Source: Halogranum amylolyticum (GTDB lineage: Archaea > Halobacteriota > Halobacteria > Halobacteriales > Haloferacaceae). From it: 64,000 nt of DNA. The DNA is taken from positions 62,001 to 126,000 of the forward strand of contig NZ_FODV01000009.1 in assembly GCF_900110465.1 (NCBI RefSeq). The letters are read 5' to 3'. Below, in pieces: positions 11,142 through 19,503 of the stretch (position 1 is its first letter; each line of letters begins with the position of its first letter). The notes below the pieces were generated by a model. It did not search any database. It was not told the DNA's origin and saw only the letters and a list, made by a program, of their open reading frames with translations. A program made the translations under genes and the position numbers.

Positions 11142-11911
11142 TGCGGACGAGCGTCCTCGTCCGTGCGGTCGCGCGGAAACAGGTCATCCTCCTCACGCGC
11201 TACCCACTGAACACGGCGTCACAACTCGTCGGGCTGTACATCTTCTTCGCGCTGCTTTTCTTCGGCGGACGGGCGGTAGGCGGAGCGGCCGTGAGCGACT
11301 CGCTCGGCGGTCTCATCGTCGGCTTCTTCCTGTTTACGATGTCCGTGACCGCCTACGCCGGTCTCTCGTGGGCGATCACGCGCGAGGCACAGTGGGGGAC
11401 GCTCGAACAGCTCTACATGTCGCCGTACGGGTTCGGACGGGTGATGGCGGTGAGAGTCGGCGTGAACCTCCTCGTGAGTCTCGTCTACGGCGGGTTCATC
11501 CTCGCGTCGATGCTGCTCACGACCGGTCGCTCGCTCGCCGTCGACCCGTTGACCGTCGTCCCGGTCGTGGTGTTCACGCTCGGCTCCGCGGTCGGTGTCG
11601 GGTTCGTCTTCGGCGGACTGGCGCTCGTCTACAAGCGTATCGAGAACGTCTTCCAACTCGTCCAGTTCGCGTTCATCCTCCTCATCGCTGCACCCGTCGA
11701 AGCCTACCCGTTTCTCCGCCTGCTCCCGCTGGCACAGGGTGGCCACCTCCTCCAGCGTGCGATGCAGGGAGGCGTTCGGCTCTGGGAGTTCGCTCCGGTC
11801 GACCTCGCCGTTCTCGTCGCGACGGCAGTCGGCTACACCGTCGTCGGCTACGTCGCGTTCCGACACGCGAGCGACAAGGCTCGCCGAGATGGAGTGCTCG
11901 GACACTACTGA
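11141..11911 (+). CDS. ABC-2 type permease
   Basis: 256-residue integral membrane protein with about six helices. It shares the last base of the ATPase stop as the first of its ATG. The domain order (short cytoplasmic lead RAVARKQVILLTRYP, paired helices, a central Ala/Gly/Val-rich helix bundle, then the IENVFQLVQFAFILLIAAPV segment) fits the ABC-2 permease family of NatB/DrrB type. Partner of the upstream ATPase. Confidence 0.85.
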   Translation: MRTSVLVRAVARKQVILLTRYPLNTASQLVGLYIFFALLFFGGRAVGGAAVSDSLGGLIVGFFLFTMSVTAYAGLSWAITREAQWGTLEQLYMSPYGFGRVMAVRVGVNLLVSLVYGGFILASMLLTTGRSLAVDPLTVVPVVVFTLGSAVGVGFVFGGLALVYKRIENVFQLVQFAFILLIAAPVEAYPFLRLLPLAQGGHLLQRAMQGGVRLWEFAPVDLAVLVATAVGYTVVGYVAFRHASDKARRDGVLGHY

Positions 11912-11923
11912 GGAGAGAAGAGC

Positions 11924-12151
11924 TTACTCGACGTCGAACTCGGTCTGCCAGGCTGCGATGATGGCTCTGGCGGCCTCCTCCGTCTGAGCGGTCTCCCGCT
12001 GGTAGAACTGCCCCTCGGGGGCCTGAAACAGGCGGTCGAACCGGACGGTGAAACTCCCGTCGTGGCGACGTCGCATGCGGATGTTCGCGTGGCCGTCGGA
12101 GCGTTCCCACTCGGTCGTCGCGTCGTCGGATGTGGACTCTGTCCAACTCAT
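11924..12151 (-). CDS. Small conserved haloarchaeal protein
   Basis: 75-residue soluble acidic protein, start MSWTESTSDD at 12151. No catalytic motif is visible; the central part RMRRRHDGSFTVRFDRLFQA looks like a small alpha/beta fold, followed by an amphipathic helix EEAARAIIAAWQTEF. Convergent with the ABC permease, 12 bases apart. An upstream in-frame start would add 46 basic residues that look non-coding. Function not recognised. Confidence 0.65.
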   Translation of the reverse strand: MSWTESTSDDATTEWERSDGHANIRMRRRHDGSFTVRFDRLFQAPEGQFYQRETAQTEEAARAIIAAWQTEFDVE

Positions 12152-12249
12152 GAGGCTCGTTTCGACCGCCACCGATAACAAACTACTCGCCACGAGGCGA
12201 CGACTCGACAGCGTCGAACGGCATCCACGGGCCGACCCACTGGTCGTTC

Positions 12250-12393
12250 TCACGTCTGTTCGGCCAGCGGACCGTCGGTCCGTCCGCAACGCGGACAGAC
12301 CGGGTAACCGAGGCAGTCGGAGTCGACGGCGGCCGATCTCTCAGTGACTCCGCAGTTTCCACACTCGAAGATCGACTCCCACTCGAACGCCAT
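12250..12393 (-). CDS. Tiny zinc-ribbon protein
   Basis: 47-residue protein starting at the ATG complementary to 12391-12393. Cysteines at 11, 14, 27, 33 and 36 include CGNC and CPRC pairs that would hold one zinc ion. Such tiny zinc-ribbon proteins are abundant in haloarchaea and usually uncharacterised. A longer in-frame extension upstream is basic and unlike coding sequence. 98 bases separate it from the neighbour at 11924-12151. Confidence 0.6.
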   Translation of the reverse strand: MAFEWESIFECGNCGVTERSAAVDSDCLGYPVCPRCGRTDGPLAEQT

Positions 12394-12565
12394 GCCCGCC
12401 AGCTTGTGCCGTGGGAACTTAACTAAGCTGTCCGGTAAGACGAGTTTCGATCGAACTAACGGGTCGTTACCTTCCGGTTGGACTGTCGTCACGGTCTCGC
12501 TGTAGACGACCCGTAGACGAGATGGCGGCGACACACATTTGACTACTGCGTGACTCTTTCGCGCC

Positions 12566-13339
12566 ATGCGTACCACCGTCCGGCGTCGACTCGATCGGTA
12601 CAGACAGCCCGAGTACACCGGCGAGAACCGGTGTACCCCGTGTACAGTGGTCAACCTCGCGATCGCGGTCGTCCTCAGTGTCGCCGTCGGCGTCTCGTTC
12701 ACGCCGCTGGGCGTCGTCGTCGCCGGCGTGTCGCTTCTCGCGATCTATCTCCGCGGCTATCTCGTCCCCGGGACGCCGACGCTGACGAAGCGGTATCTCC
12801 CGGAGCAGGTGCTCCAGTGGTTCGACAAGAGGCCGACGGTCGCACTCGACGCGGATCTCGACGTCGAGGCGCAACTGCTCGCCGTCGACGCCGTCGAACC
12901 GGCCGACGACGACCTGCGGATCACCGACGAGTTCGAGACGGCGTGGGACGAGGAGATCACACGCGTCCGCGGCGACCTCGAGCGCCGCGTCGGGTCGCTG
13001 TTGGAACTGGACGACCCGGCCGTCGAACGGGGGACGGACGTCTGTCGCGTGTTCGACGGCGACAGACTGGTCGCACGCTGGCCGTCGACGGCCGCGCTCG
13101 TCGCCGACGTCGCGGCCATCCCCCTGCTCCGCGATCGGGCGTCGAACTGGGACGACCTCTCGCGGGCCGAGCAGGGGCAGTTGCTCTCGGGGCTTCGACT
13201 CTTCGTCGAGCGGTGCCCGGACTGCGGCGGTGAGCTCCTGTTCAGCGAGGACCACGTCGAGTCGTGCTGCCGGACGGTCGACGTCGTCACCTACGACTGC
13301 GACGCGTGTGCGGCCCGTGTGATGGAGATCGAACGCTAA
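12566..13339 (+). CDS. Membrane-anchored zinc-ribbon protein, unknown function
   Basis: 257 residues. A basic N-terminal stretch and a CTPC motif (about residues 23-26) precede two adjacent membrane helices (about 28-65). The rest is a cytoplasmic, acidic domain ending in a cysteine-rich ribbon: CPDC, a CC pair, then CDAC near the C-terminus. This layout suggests a membrane-tethered metal-binding or nucleic-acid-binding protein. Function not recognised. It is divergent from the tiny zinc-ribbon gene. Confidence 0.75.
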   Translation: MRTTVRRRLDRYRQPEYTGENRCTPCTVVNLAIAVVLSVAVGVSFTPLGVVVAGVSLLAIYLRGYLVPGTPTLTKRYLPEQVLQWFDKRPTVALDADLDVEAQLLAVDAVEPADDDLRITDEFETAWDEEITRVRGDLERRVGSLLELDDPAVERGTDVCRVFDGDRLVARWPSTAALVADVAAIPLLRDRASNWDDLSRAEQGQLLSGLRLFVERCPDCGGELLFSEDHVESCCRTVDVVTYDCDACAARVMEIER

Positions 13340-13373
13340 GACGCCCGGCGACCCTGGCGACCCCCTCCCGTCC

Positions 13374-14414
13374 TCACCCGGTCGCGTCGGTTCGGTCACT
13401 GGCGTCGCCGACGTCCGCCCGTACCGACGCCACGAGGTCGAGCGCCGGGTCGAACTCGCCGAGCACGAACAGCGCGTAGTACCGGAAGTACGTCACCACC
13501 GGTACCTGGACGAACAGACCGACGACGACTACCGAGAGCCCGTAGAGCGCACCGACGACGCCGAGGACGAACCAGCCAACCGTTCCGAGACCGCCTGTCG
13601 AGAGCAGCGCGACGTAGAGAACTCCACCGACGACGACGAACGGGAGTGCGACGACGAGCGCCAGCAGGACGACGACGAGTCCGACGACGATGGCCGCACC
13701 GATGGCGAGCGCGTACCGGACGAGCACATACAGTGCAGTCTGTTCCCACTCACTCCGGAGCAGCGGGTACACGCGTTGCCATCCGTCGAGCACGCCACGG
13801 TCCTCCGCGAGCATCGTCGGAACGACGAGGTCGGTCGTCAGTTGGAGGACGACGCCGACGACGAGCGCCACGAGTCCGACCACGAGGAGGACGGGGAGTG
13901 CGAGAAGGAACAGCGCCGGCGAGAGACCGACCCCACCGAGAACTGCGCCTGCGAGCGGGATCGCAACGAGTGCGAGTATCAGCAGTCCGACGAGCACTCT
14001 GAACGCAAACAGTCGCAGCCCGAGGTGGAGATGTTCTCGGAACGGCGCACGGATGCGGACGCTACGACGACTGACACCGTCGACGAAGACGAACTCCAGC
14101 ACGGATCCGACGAGCAGATAGCCGAAGCCGAGGAGCGCCAGCACGACGAGGACCACGGCCACCATCGGGAGGAGTGATCTGACCGGCAGCGCGTCGACCG
14201 AGGGGACCCCGTCGACGAACCCCGGGAGGGGCTCGTCGAACGAGTAGTTGACTGTTCCCTGTCCGCCACCACCGCCACCGCTCCCGCCGCCGAGTCCGCC
14301 GACGAAGAAAGCGATAAGCGCCAGTCGAAGCCAACGGCCGATGTCGACGGGGAGCAGCAGCGACGTCGTCGCTCGACGGGCATCGTCGAGCGTCGTGAGG
14401 GCGTACCAGGACAT
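13374..14414 (-). CDS. Polytopic membrane protein with glycine-rich loop
   Basis: 346 residues with about six to seven hydrophobic helices. It begins MSWYALTTLDDARRATTSLL, an amphipathic lead seen in a widespread haloarchaeal family, followed by one helix and a poly-glycine loop (about residues 40-52), then a 220-residue helical region rich in Leu, Val and Gly. No transport or catalytic motif is evident. Possibly a membrane-organising or glycerophosphoryl-diester-type membrane domain; function not assigned. It converges with the zinc-ribbon gene. Confidence 0.75.
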   Translation of the reverse strand: MSWYALTTLDDARRATTSLLLPVDIGRWLRLALIAFFVGGLGGGSGGGGGGQGTVNYSFDEPLPGFVDGVPSVDALPVRSLLPMVAVVLVVLALLGFGYLLVGSVLEFVFVDGVSRRSVRIRAPFREHLHLGLRLFAFRVLVGLLILALVAIPLAGAVLGGVGLSPALFLLALPVLLVVGLVALVVGVVLQLTTDLVVPTMLAEDRGVLDGWQRVYPLLRSEWEQTALYVLVRYALAIGAAIVVGLVVVLLALVVALPFVVVGGVLYVALLSTGGLGTVGWFVLGVVGALYGLSVVVVGLFVQVPVVTYFRYYALFVLGEFDPALDLVASVRADVGDASDRTDATG

Positions 14415-14546
14415 ATCTGTGGTGTGACGTCGGCGGTGGACAAAAGGATACGGTCGGCTGCTACTCTCGGCGTCCCGAACGGTCGACAGACGCCGATCCC
14501 GCTGAGAGCGCTAGCTCTTTCGTCCGTCCGAGAGTAGTGACGGGAG

Positions 14547-15650
14547 ATGACACCGTTCGAACGCCGCACTCGCGACTGTCAGTCTCGACTCCGCGACGGC
14601 GCGGGTGACGCTCTCGTCCTATTCCCTAGTCAGAACCTGTTTTACTTGTCGGGGTTCAGCGAGTCACCCGGTGAGCGTCACCTGCTGCTCTTCGTTCCCG
14701 CCGACGGCGACCCCGTCTTTCTCGTCCCCGACCTCTACGCCGAGCAGATCCGCGAGACGTCGTGGATCGACGACGTGCGCACGTGGAGCGACGACGAGGA
14801 CCCTCGCGAATCGCTCCGAGCGGTCGCGACCGACCTCGATCTCGAAGGGGGACGGCTCCTCGTCGACGACACGATGTGGGCACGGTTCACGCAGGACCTT
14901 CGCGGGATACTGCCGGACGCGTCGTTCGGACTCGCGAGCGAGGTGGTCGCGCCGCTCAGACTGCGGAAGGACGAAGCCGAACTGGACGCGCTCCGCCGTG
15001 CGGGCCGCGTCGCCGACCGCGTCGTCGGCGACGTTCGCGCGCTGGGCGACGACGTACTCGGAACGACCGAGGCGGAACTCGCCGCGACGATCGAACGCCG
15101 ACTGGTCGACGCCGGTGGTGACGGTTCCTCCTTCGAAATCATCGTGGGCTCCGGGCCGAACGGCGCGAAGCCGCACCACAGCCACGGCGATCGGCGAATC
15201 GAAGCCGGCGACCCGGTCGTCCTCGACTTCGGGACTCGCGTCGACGGCTACCCCTCCGATCAGACGCGGACAGTCGTCTTCGCCGGCGACCCGCCGACCG
15301 AGTTCGTCGAGGTCCACGACGTGGTTCGCGAGGCTCAGCAGGCGGCCGTCGACGTCGTCGAACCGGGCGTCGCTGCGGGCGCAGTCGACGCCGCCGCACG
15401 CGACGTTGTCGAGGCGGTGGGTTACGGCGAGCGGTTCATCCACCGAACCGGCCACGGCGTCGGTCTCGACGTCCACGAGGAGCCGTACATCGTCGCCGAC
15501 AGCGACGTCGAACTCGAGGCGGGGATGGTGTTCAGCGTCGAACCGGGCGTCTACCTCCCCGGCGAGTTCGGCGTCCGCATCGAGGATCTCGTCGTCGTCA
15601 CCGACGACGGCTGTGAGCGACTGAACGACACCGACCGTGGGTGGCGGTAG
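14547..15650 (+). CDS. M24 family Xaa-Pro aminopeptidase-like protein
   Basis: 367 residues: creatinase-like N-terminal domain (1-135) and pita-bread M24 catalytic domain (140-367). Metal ligands are visible: the Asp in VLDFGTRVDGYPSD with the second Asp, the His of HRTGHGVGLDVHEE, and glutamates in FSVEPGVYLPGEFG and RIEDLVV. A metallo-aminopeptidase that removes N-terminal residues ahead of proline is likely (PepQ/PepP group). It ends directly against the convergent gene at 15651. Confidence 0.88.
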   Translation: MTPFERRTRDCQSRLRDGAGDALVLFPSQNLFYLSGFSESPGERHLLLFVPADGDPVFLVPDLYAEQIRETSWIDDVRTWSDDEDPRESLRAVATDLDLEGGRLLVDDTMWARFTQDLRGILPDASFGLASEVVAPLRLRKDEAELDALRRAGRVADRVVGDVRALGDDVLGTTEAELAATIERRLVDAGGDGSSFEIIVGSGPNGAKPHHSHGDRRIEAGDPVVLDFGTRVDGYPSDQTRTVVFAGDPPTEFVEVHDVVREAQQAAVDVVEPGVAAGAVDAAARDVVEAVGYGERFIHRTGHGVGLDVHEEPYIVADSDVELEAGMVFSVEPGVYLPGEFGVRIEDLVVVTDDGCERLNDTDRGWR

Positions 15651-16073
15651 TCACTCCTCCGCCCACGGGTCGCGCTCGAACCGCTTGCCGACGGCGTTGA
15701 CGACGGCGAGGAAGACGAAGCCGACGAGCGACGCCGTCCCCGCGTCGTCGGGGAGGCGAGACGACTCCTCCTCGACTCGCCACGGCTCTTCCTTCGCGGC
15801 CTCTTTCGCGGCCTTCCGGTGCTGGAGGATTTTGTAGACTGCCGCGGCGAACCCGCCGAGCGAGGCGACGGCGAGGCCGATCCACGCGGTGGGGCGACCC
15901 GGACCGTCGTCCGTCTCGTCGGCCTCGTCCGTCCCTCCTCCCTCGTCGAAGCTACGCTCGGCGACGTCTGTCGGCGCGTCGACGACGACCGTCGCCGCCG
16001 CGTCGCTCTCGTACTCCTTCTCGTCGTCGCTTCCGCGACGGAACCGGAACAGCGTGCGCTTGACAGCAGCCAT
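15651..16073 (-). CDS. Haloarchaeal single-pass membrane protein
   Basis: 140 residues from the ATG complementary to 16071-16073. Start MAAVKRTLFRFRRGSDDEKE, then an acidic disordered stretch, a hydrophobic helix at about residues 65-83 (TAWIGLAVASLGGFAAAVYK), a charged linker, and a second hydrophobic segment near residue 115. It stops exactly where the M24 gene ends, with no spacer, so the two messages must run into each other. No functional motif recognised. Confidence 0.7.
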   Translation of the reverse strand: MAAVKRTLFRFRRGSDDEKEYESDAAATVVVDAPTDVAERSFDEGGGTDEADETDDGPGRPTAWIGLAVASLGGFAAAVYKILQHRKAAKEAAKEEPWRVEEESSRLPDDAGTASLVGFVFLAVVNAVGKRFERDPWAEE

Positions 16074-16133
16074 GTCCCCCCCTTCGGTCCCGACGTTCTT
16101 GGAGTTACGGGCAGCGGTGACGCAGCGCATACG

Positions 16134-16139
16134 TTTATC
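16134..16139 (+). promoter_or_regulatory. TATA-like box before alcohol dehydrogenase
   Basis: TTTATC lies 25-30 bases before the ATG at 16164 inside an otherwise GC-rich stretch. This spacing fits a leaderless or near-leaderless haloarchaeal promoter and supports the chosen start. Confidence 0.5.
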
Positions 16140-16163
16140 ATCTGTCCGACCCCCGGTGTTGCT

Positions 16164-17198
16164 ATGCGCGTCGCTGTCCTTTCGCCCGACCTCGAACTGA
16201 CGCTCGAAGAACGCGACCGACCGACGCCGGCGGCCGACGAGGTGGTGGTTCGGATGCGCTCTATCGGCATCTGTGGTTCCGACGTCCACTACTACGAACA
16301 CGGCCGGATCGGCGACTACGTCGTCGACAGCCCGCTGGTCCTGGGCCACGAGAGCGCCGGCGAGGTCGTCGCTGTCGGCGAGGACGTCGACGACGCTCGC
16401 GTCGGCGAGCGGGTCACGCTCGAACCGGGTGTCCCCTGTCGGCGGTGTGAGCACTGTTCGCGCGGCGAGTACAACCTCTGTCCCGACGTGACGTTCATGG
16501 CGACGCCGCCGGACGACGGCGCGTTCGCCGAGTACGTCGCCTGGCCCGCCGACTTCGCGTACGCGCTGCCCGACGGCGTCTCGCTGGACGAGGGAGCGCT
16601 CGTCGAACCGCTGTCGGTCGGCATCCACGTCGCCCGCCGGGCGAACGTCGGCGTCGGCGACTCGGTGCTCGTCACCGGCTGTGGCCCCATCGGGCTGCTC
16701 GCGATGGAGGCAGTCCGCGCCGCCGGCGCGACGGAGGTCGTCATCTCGGACGTAGTACCGGAGAAGCTCACACTCGCGGAGGAACGCGGAGCGGACCTGA
16801 CGGTCGACGTGAGCGAGGAAGACCTCGTGGCAGCCGTCGACGAGGCGACGGACGGACGGGGTGTCGACGTCGTGATCGAGGCCTCCGGCGCACCGCCGGC
16901 CGTGCAGAGTGCGTTCGACGCCGTCCGCCGTGGTGGGTCGGTCGTCCTCGTCGGACTGGCACCGGACGGGGAGATGCCGTTCGACACCAACGAGATCATC
17001 GACAACGAACTCGACGTCTTCGGCTCGTTCCGCTACCGGAACACCTACCCCGCCGCCATCGATCTGCTTGCCGACGGCGCGGTCGACGTGGCGGGGATCG
17101 TCGACTTCGAGGCTGGCCTCGACGACGTCGACGCGGCGTTCCGGCGAGCGCAGGAACCCGAGACGGTGAAGGGAATGATTCGACTCGACGGCGAGTAG
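16164..17198 (+). CDS. Zinc-dependent NAD(P) alcohol/sugar dehydrogenase
   Basis: 344-residue medium-chain dehydrogenase. The catalytic zinc site is GICGSDVHYYEHG with GHESAGEVVAVG; the structural zinc cluster is CRRCEHCSRGEYNLC; the Rossmann motif is VLVTGCGPIGLLAMEAV. SDVHYYEHGRIG is typical of sorbitol/xylitol/threonine dehydrogenase-like enzymes, so oxidation of a polyol or sugar to its ketone is the most likely reaction. Substrate cannot be fixed from sequence. A TATA-like box upstream supports the ATG at 16164 over longer in-frame extensions. Confidence 0.88.
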   Translation: MRVAVLSPDLELTLEERDRPTPAADEVVVRMRSIGICGSDVHYYEHGRIGDYVVDSPLVLGHESAGEVVAVGEDVDDARVGERVTLEPGVPCRRCEHCSRGEYNLCPDVTFMATPPDDGAFAEYVAWPADFAYALPDGVSLDEGALVEPLSVGIHVARRANVGVGDSVLVTGCGPIGLLAMEAVRAAGATEVVISDVVPEKLTLAEERGADLTVDVSEEDLVAAVDEATDGRGVDVVIEASGAPPAVQSAFDAVRRGGSVVLVGLAPDGEMPFDTNEIIDNELDVFGSFRYRNTYPAAIDLLADGAVDVAGIVDFEAGLDDVDAAFRRAQEPETVKGMIRLDGE

Positions 17199-17393
17199 AG
17201 AGGGCAAGTAGGTGGCACGATCGGTCGGTCTGCCGGCGAAGCGATGTACCACGCACCCGCGGGACGCTTCGCCGCACGTCGTCAGCTCATACGGCTGGTG
17301 GTCACGTTCTCGCACATGAACACTAGGTTCAGGATCACCCGGTCCTCCGGCCGAGCGACAATCCCTACACGTCGTCGAGCGTCGACCCGTCGT

Positions 17394-18239
17394 CTACTCC
17401 GGTTGGCGCCGAAGGACGGCAACGTATCGACCGCCGTCGCGGTGGACGTCGGAGACAGTCCACGGCGTGTCGGCGACGACCTCTCGAAACCGATCGATCG
17501 AGAGCATGAGCAGCGTGACCCACGGGTCGAACTCGCCGTCGTAAGCCAGCCGAAACCGTCGGGTGACGACGCCTGGAGCGACCCGGTGGTCGGCCATGTA
17601 CGACTCGTGTTCCGGTGGAGCCTCCGTCGGGTCGGCGACGTCGCCGACGAGCGTCCCACCTGGACGGACGACCTCGGCGAGGTCACAGAGCAGTCGGCGG
17701 AACCGGTTTCGTGTGCCGGCGGCACACCACTGCTGGCCGACGACGAGCGCCGCGTCGAACGGGCCGACCGTCGCGGGCGAGAACAGGTCCATCACGGCCG
17801 CGCGTTCGACGCCACGTTCGCGGGTGACGGCGACGGCACCGGGGCTCACGTCGACCCCAAGCACGTCGTGACCGACGGACTGGAGGCGGAGCATCGTCCG
17901 GCCGACGCCACAGCCGAGATCGAGCGTTCGCGGGACCGACGCCGAGTGGGTCGTCTCGGCGTCGACTCCTTCTACGGCGTCGACGGCGACCCGGTCGAGT
18001 TCGGCCCACTCGTCGTACTGGTCGAAGTAGTGTCCGAGATGAGCCTCGTTCGTCTCACCGTCGTCGCGGTGGTACGTCGGTGGTGCGGCGAGTTCGTCGC
18101 GAGCGTAGTCGCGACACATGCGACCGAAGGCATCGGTCACCGGCACGGCTCGGTCGTCCTCCCAGTCATCGTTCCGGTCGTCGGGGCCGACGCCGTTGAA
18201 ACTTCCTCTCGCCGTCGATGCGGTCGTCCGAATCTTCAT
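17394..18239 (-). CDS. SAM-dependent methyltransferase (class I)
   Basis: 281 residues. The N-terminal 100 are poorly conserved; then motif I TLDLGCGVGRTMLRL, motif II GVDVSPGAVAV, and motif IV-like FDAALVVGQQWCAAG. The LRRQPE end closes a class I Rossmann methyltransferase fold. The substrate is unknown. The ATG at 18239 (MKIRTTASTARG) was preferred to one 23 codons earlier with weakly coding sequence. Flanked by about 170-195 bases without recognisable genes on both sides. Confidence 0.8.
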   Translation of the reverse strand: MKIRTTASTARGSFNGVGPDDRNDDWEDDRAVPVTDAFGRMCRDYARDELAAPPTYHRDDGETNEAHLGHYFDQYDEWAELDRVAVDAVEGVDAETTHSASVPRTLDLGCGVGRTMLRLQSVGHDVLGVDVSPGAVAVTRERGVERAAVMDLFSPATVGPFDAALVVGQQWCAAGTRNRFRRLLCDLAEVVRPGGTLVGDVADPTEAPPEHESYMADHRVAPGVVTRRFRLAYDGEFDPWVTLLMLSIDRFREVVADTPWTVSDVHRDGGRYVAVLRRQPE

Positions 18240-18406
18240 CCCGGAGGACGGGGCCACCGACGGTGTGATCTGACGGTCACCGCGTGACGGCCTGCGGGTG
18301 TACGGCACACCGTCTCGCGTGTCTCCGTGCCGTCTGTTCGCCTTGTGACCGACGAGGCCGTCGCTCGCGTCGCCGAAAGAATCGAGAAGTCGAATGTGGG
18401 TCGGCG

Positions 18407-19480
18407 CTACTCGTCGTCGGCAGCGGGGGGGACGAGCGCGTCGACGTCCGCGTGCTCGAAGAGCAGGTCGCGGAGCAAGCCGACGGTCTCCTCGTCGCGG
18501 GTTCGACCGCTGCGGATGAGATCCTCAGCGCGGTCGACGACCGACATCGTGTCCGCGTTGACGAGGAGGACGGGGACGCCCTTCTCCTCGGCCTTGCCGA
18601 GCACTGCGGCCGGTGGTCGGTGTCCACCAGTGAGGATGAGCGCCTTCACGCCGGGCGCTTCGAGCGCCGCGGTGTGGATCTCCGAGCGGTCGCCGCCCGT
18701 GATGACCGCTGCGTCTTTCGTCCGGCGGAAGTAGCGCAGCGCGGCGTCGCCGCTCATCGCGCCGACGAGGAACCGCTCGACGAAGGCGTCGGTCGGGACG
18801 TTCGTGGCGATCTCCGCTCCAAGTTCCTGTGCGAGCCCTTCGACGGTGACGCCGGCGAGTTCGCGCTTCCGCGGGAGCACGCCCAGCACGTCGATGCCGC
18901 GCTGTTCGAGGAACGGGACGACCTCCGTCTCGAGTTCGTCGTAGACGGAGTCGGTGACGCGATTGAACAGAACGCCGGCGAGGTCGTCGCCGATGTCGTC
19001 TGCGGCGGCGAGTACCTCGTCGATGTCTCCCGGCTGTGTGTAGTCGGCGACGAGCAGCACCTGCGCGTCGAGCAGCCCGGCCATCTCGGGGTCGGTGAGA
19101 TCGATGATGCCGCCGGTCGTGTAGCGGCCGGCACCCTCGACGAGCATGAGATCCTTGTCGGCCGAGAGCTGGTCGTAGTTCTCGCGGACGATCTCGGCGA
19201 GTTCGTCGCCGTCTTCCTGTCCACGGATGGCACCCTGGACGAACGTCGGCGAGTAGACGATCGGCTCCATCTGGTGCATCTCGGCGTCGAGATCGAGCAG
19301 TTCGCGCGCGAGCATCGGGTCCTGGTCGAGCGTCTTGCCGACGTTCGACTGCAGGCGCGTCCCCTTCGGCTTCATGTAGCCGACGTCGAGGCCCCGTTCC
19401 TGTGCGAGGAGGCCGAGCGCGAGGGTGACGGCCGTCTTTCCGGTGCTGTCCTGGGTCGAGGTGACGAGTAGCGTGTTCAT
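18407..19480 (-). CDS. BioD-like/DRTGG phosphotransacetylase-family protein
   Basis: 357 residues: an AAA_26/BioD-like P-loop domain (TSTQDSTGKTAVTLALGLL at residues 6-24, with KPKG nearby) and a C-terminal DRTGG domain (VITGGDRSEIHTAALEA, then ALILTGGHRPPAAVLGKAEE). This is the N-terminal regulatory part of bacterial Pta without the catalytic phosphotransacetylase domain. It lies 23 bases downstream of an ADP-forming acetyl-CoA synthetase, so it probably regulates or supports acetate/acetyl-CoA conversion. No PTA_PTB catalytic motifs are present, so transacetylase activity is not expected. Confidence 0.85.
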   Translation of the reverse strand: MNTLLVTSTQDSTGKTAVTLALGLLAQERGLDVGYMKPKGTRLQSNVGKTLDQDPMLARELLDLDAEMHQMEPIVYSPTFVQGAIRGQEDGDELAEIVRENYDQLSADKDLMLVEGAGRYTTGGIIDLTDPEMAGLLDAQVLLVADYTQPGDIDEVLAAADDIGDDLAGVLFNRVTDSVYDELETEVVPFLEQRGIDVLGVLPRKRELAGVTVEGLAQELGAEIATNVPTDAFVERFLVGAMSGDAALRYFRRTKDAAVITGGDRSEIHTAALEAPGVKALILTGGHRPPAAVLGKAEEKGVPVLLVNADTMSVVDRAEDLIRSGRTRDEETVGLLRDLLFEHADVDALVPPAADDE

Positions 19481-19503
19481 GGCTGAATCGTGGGCGGGAA
19501 GGG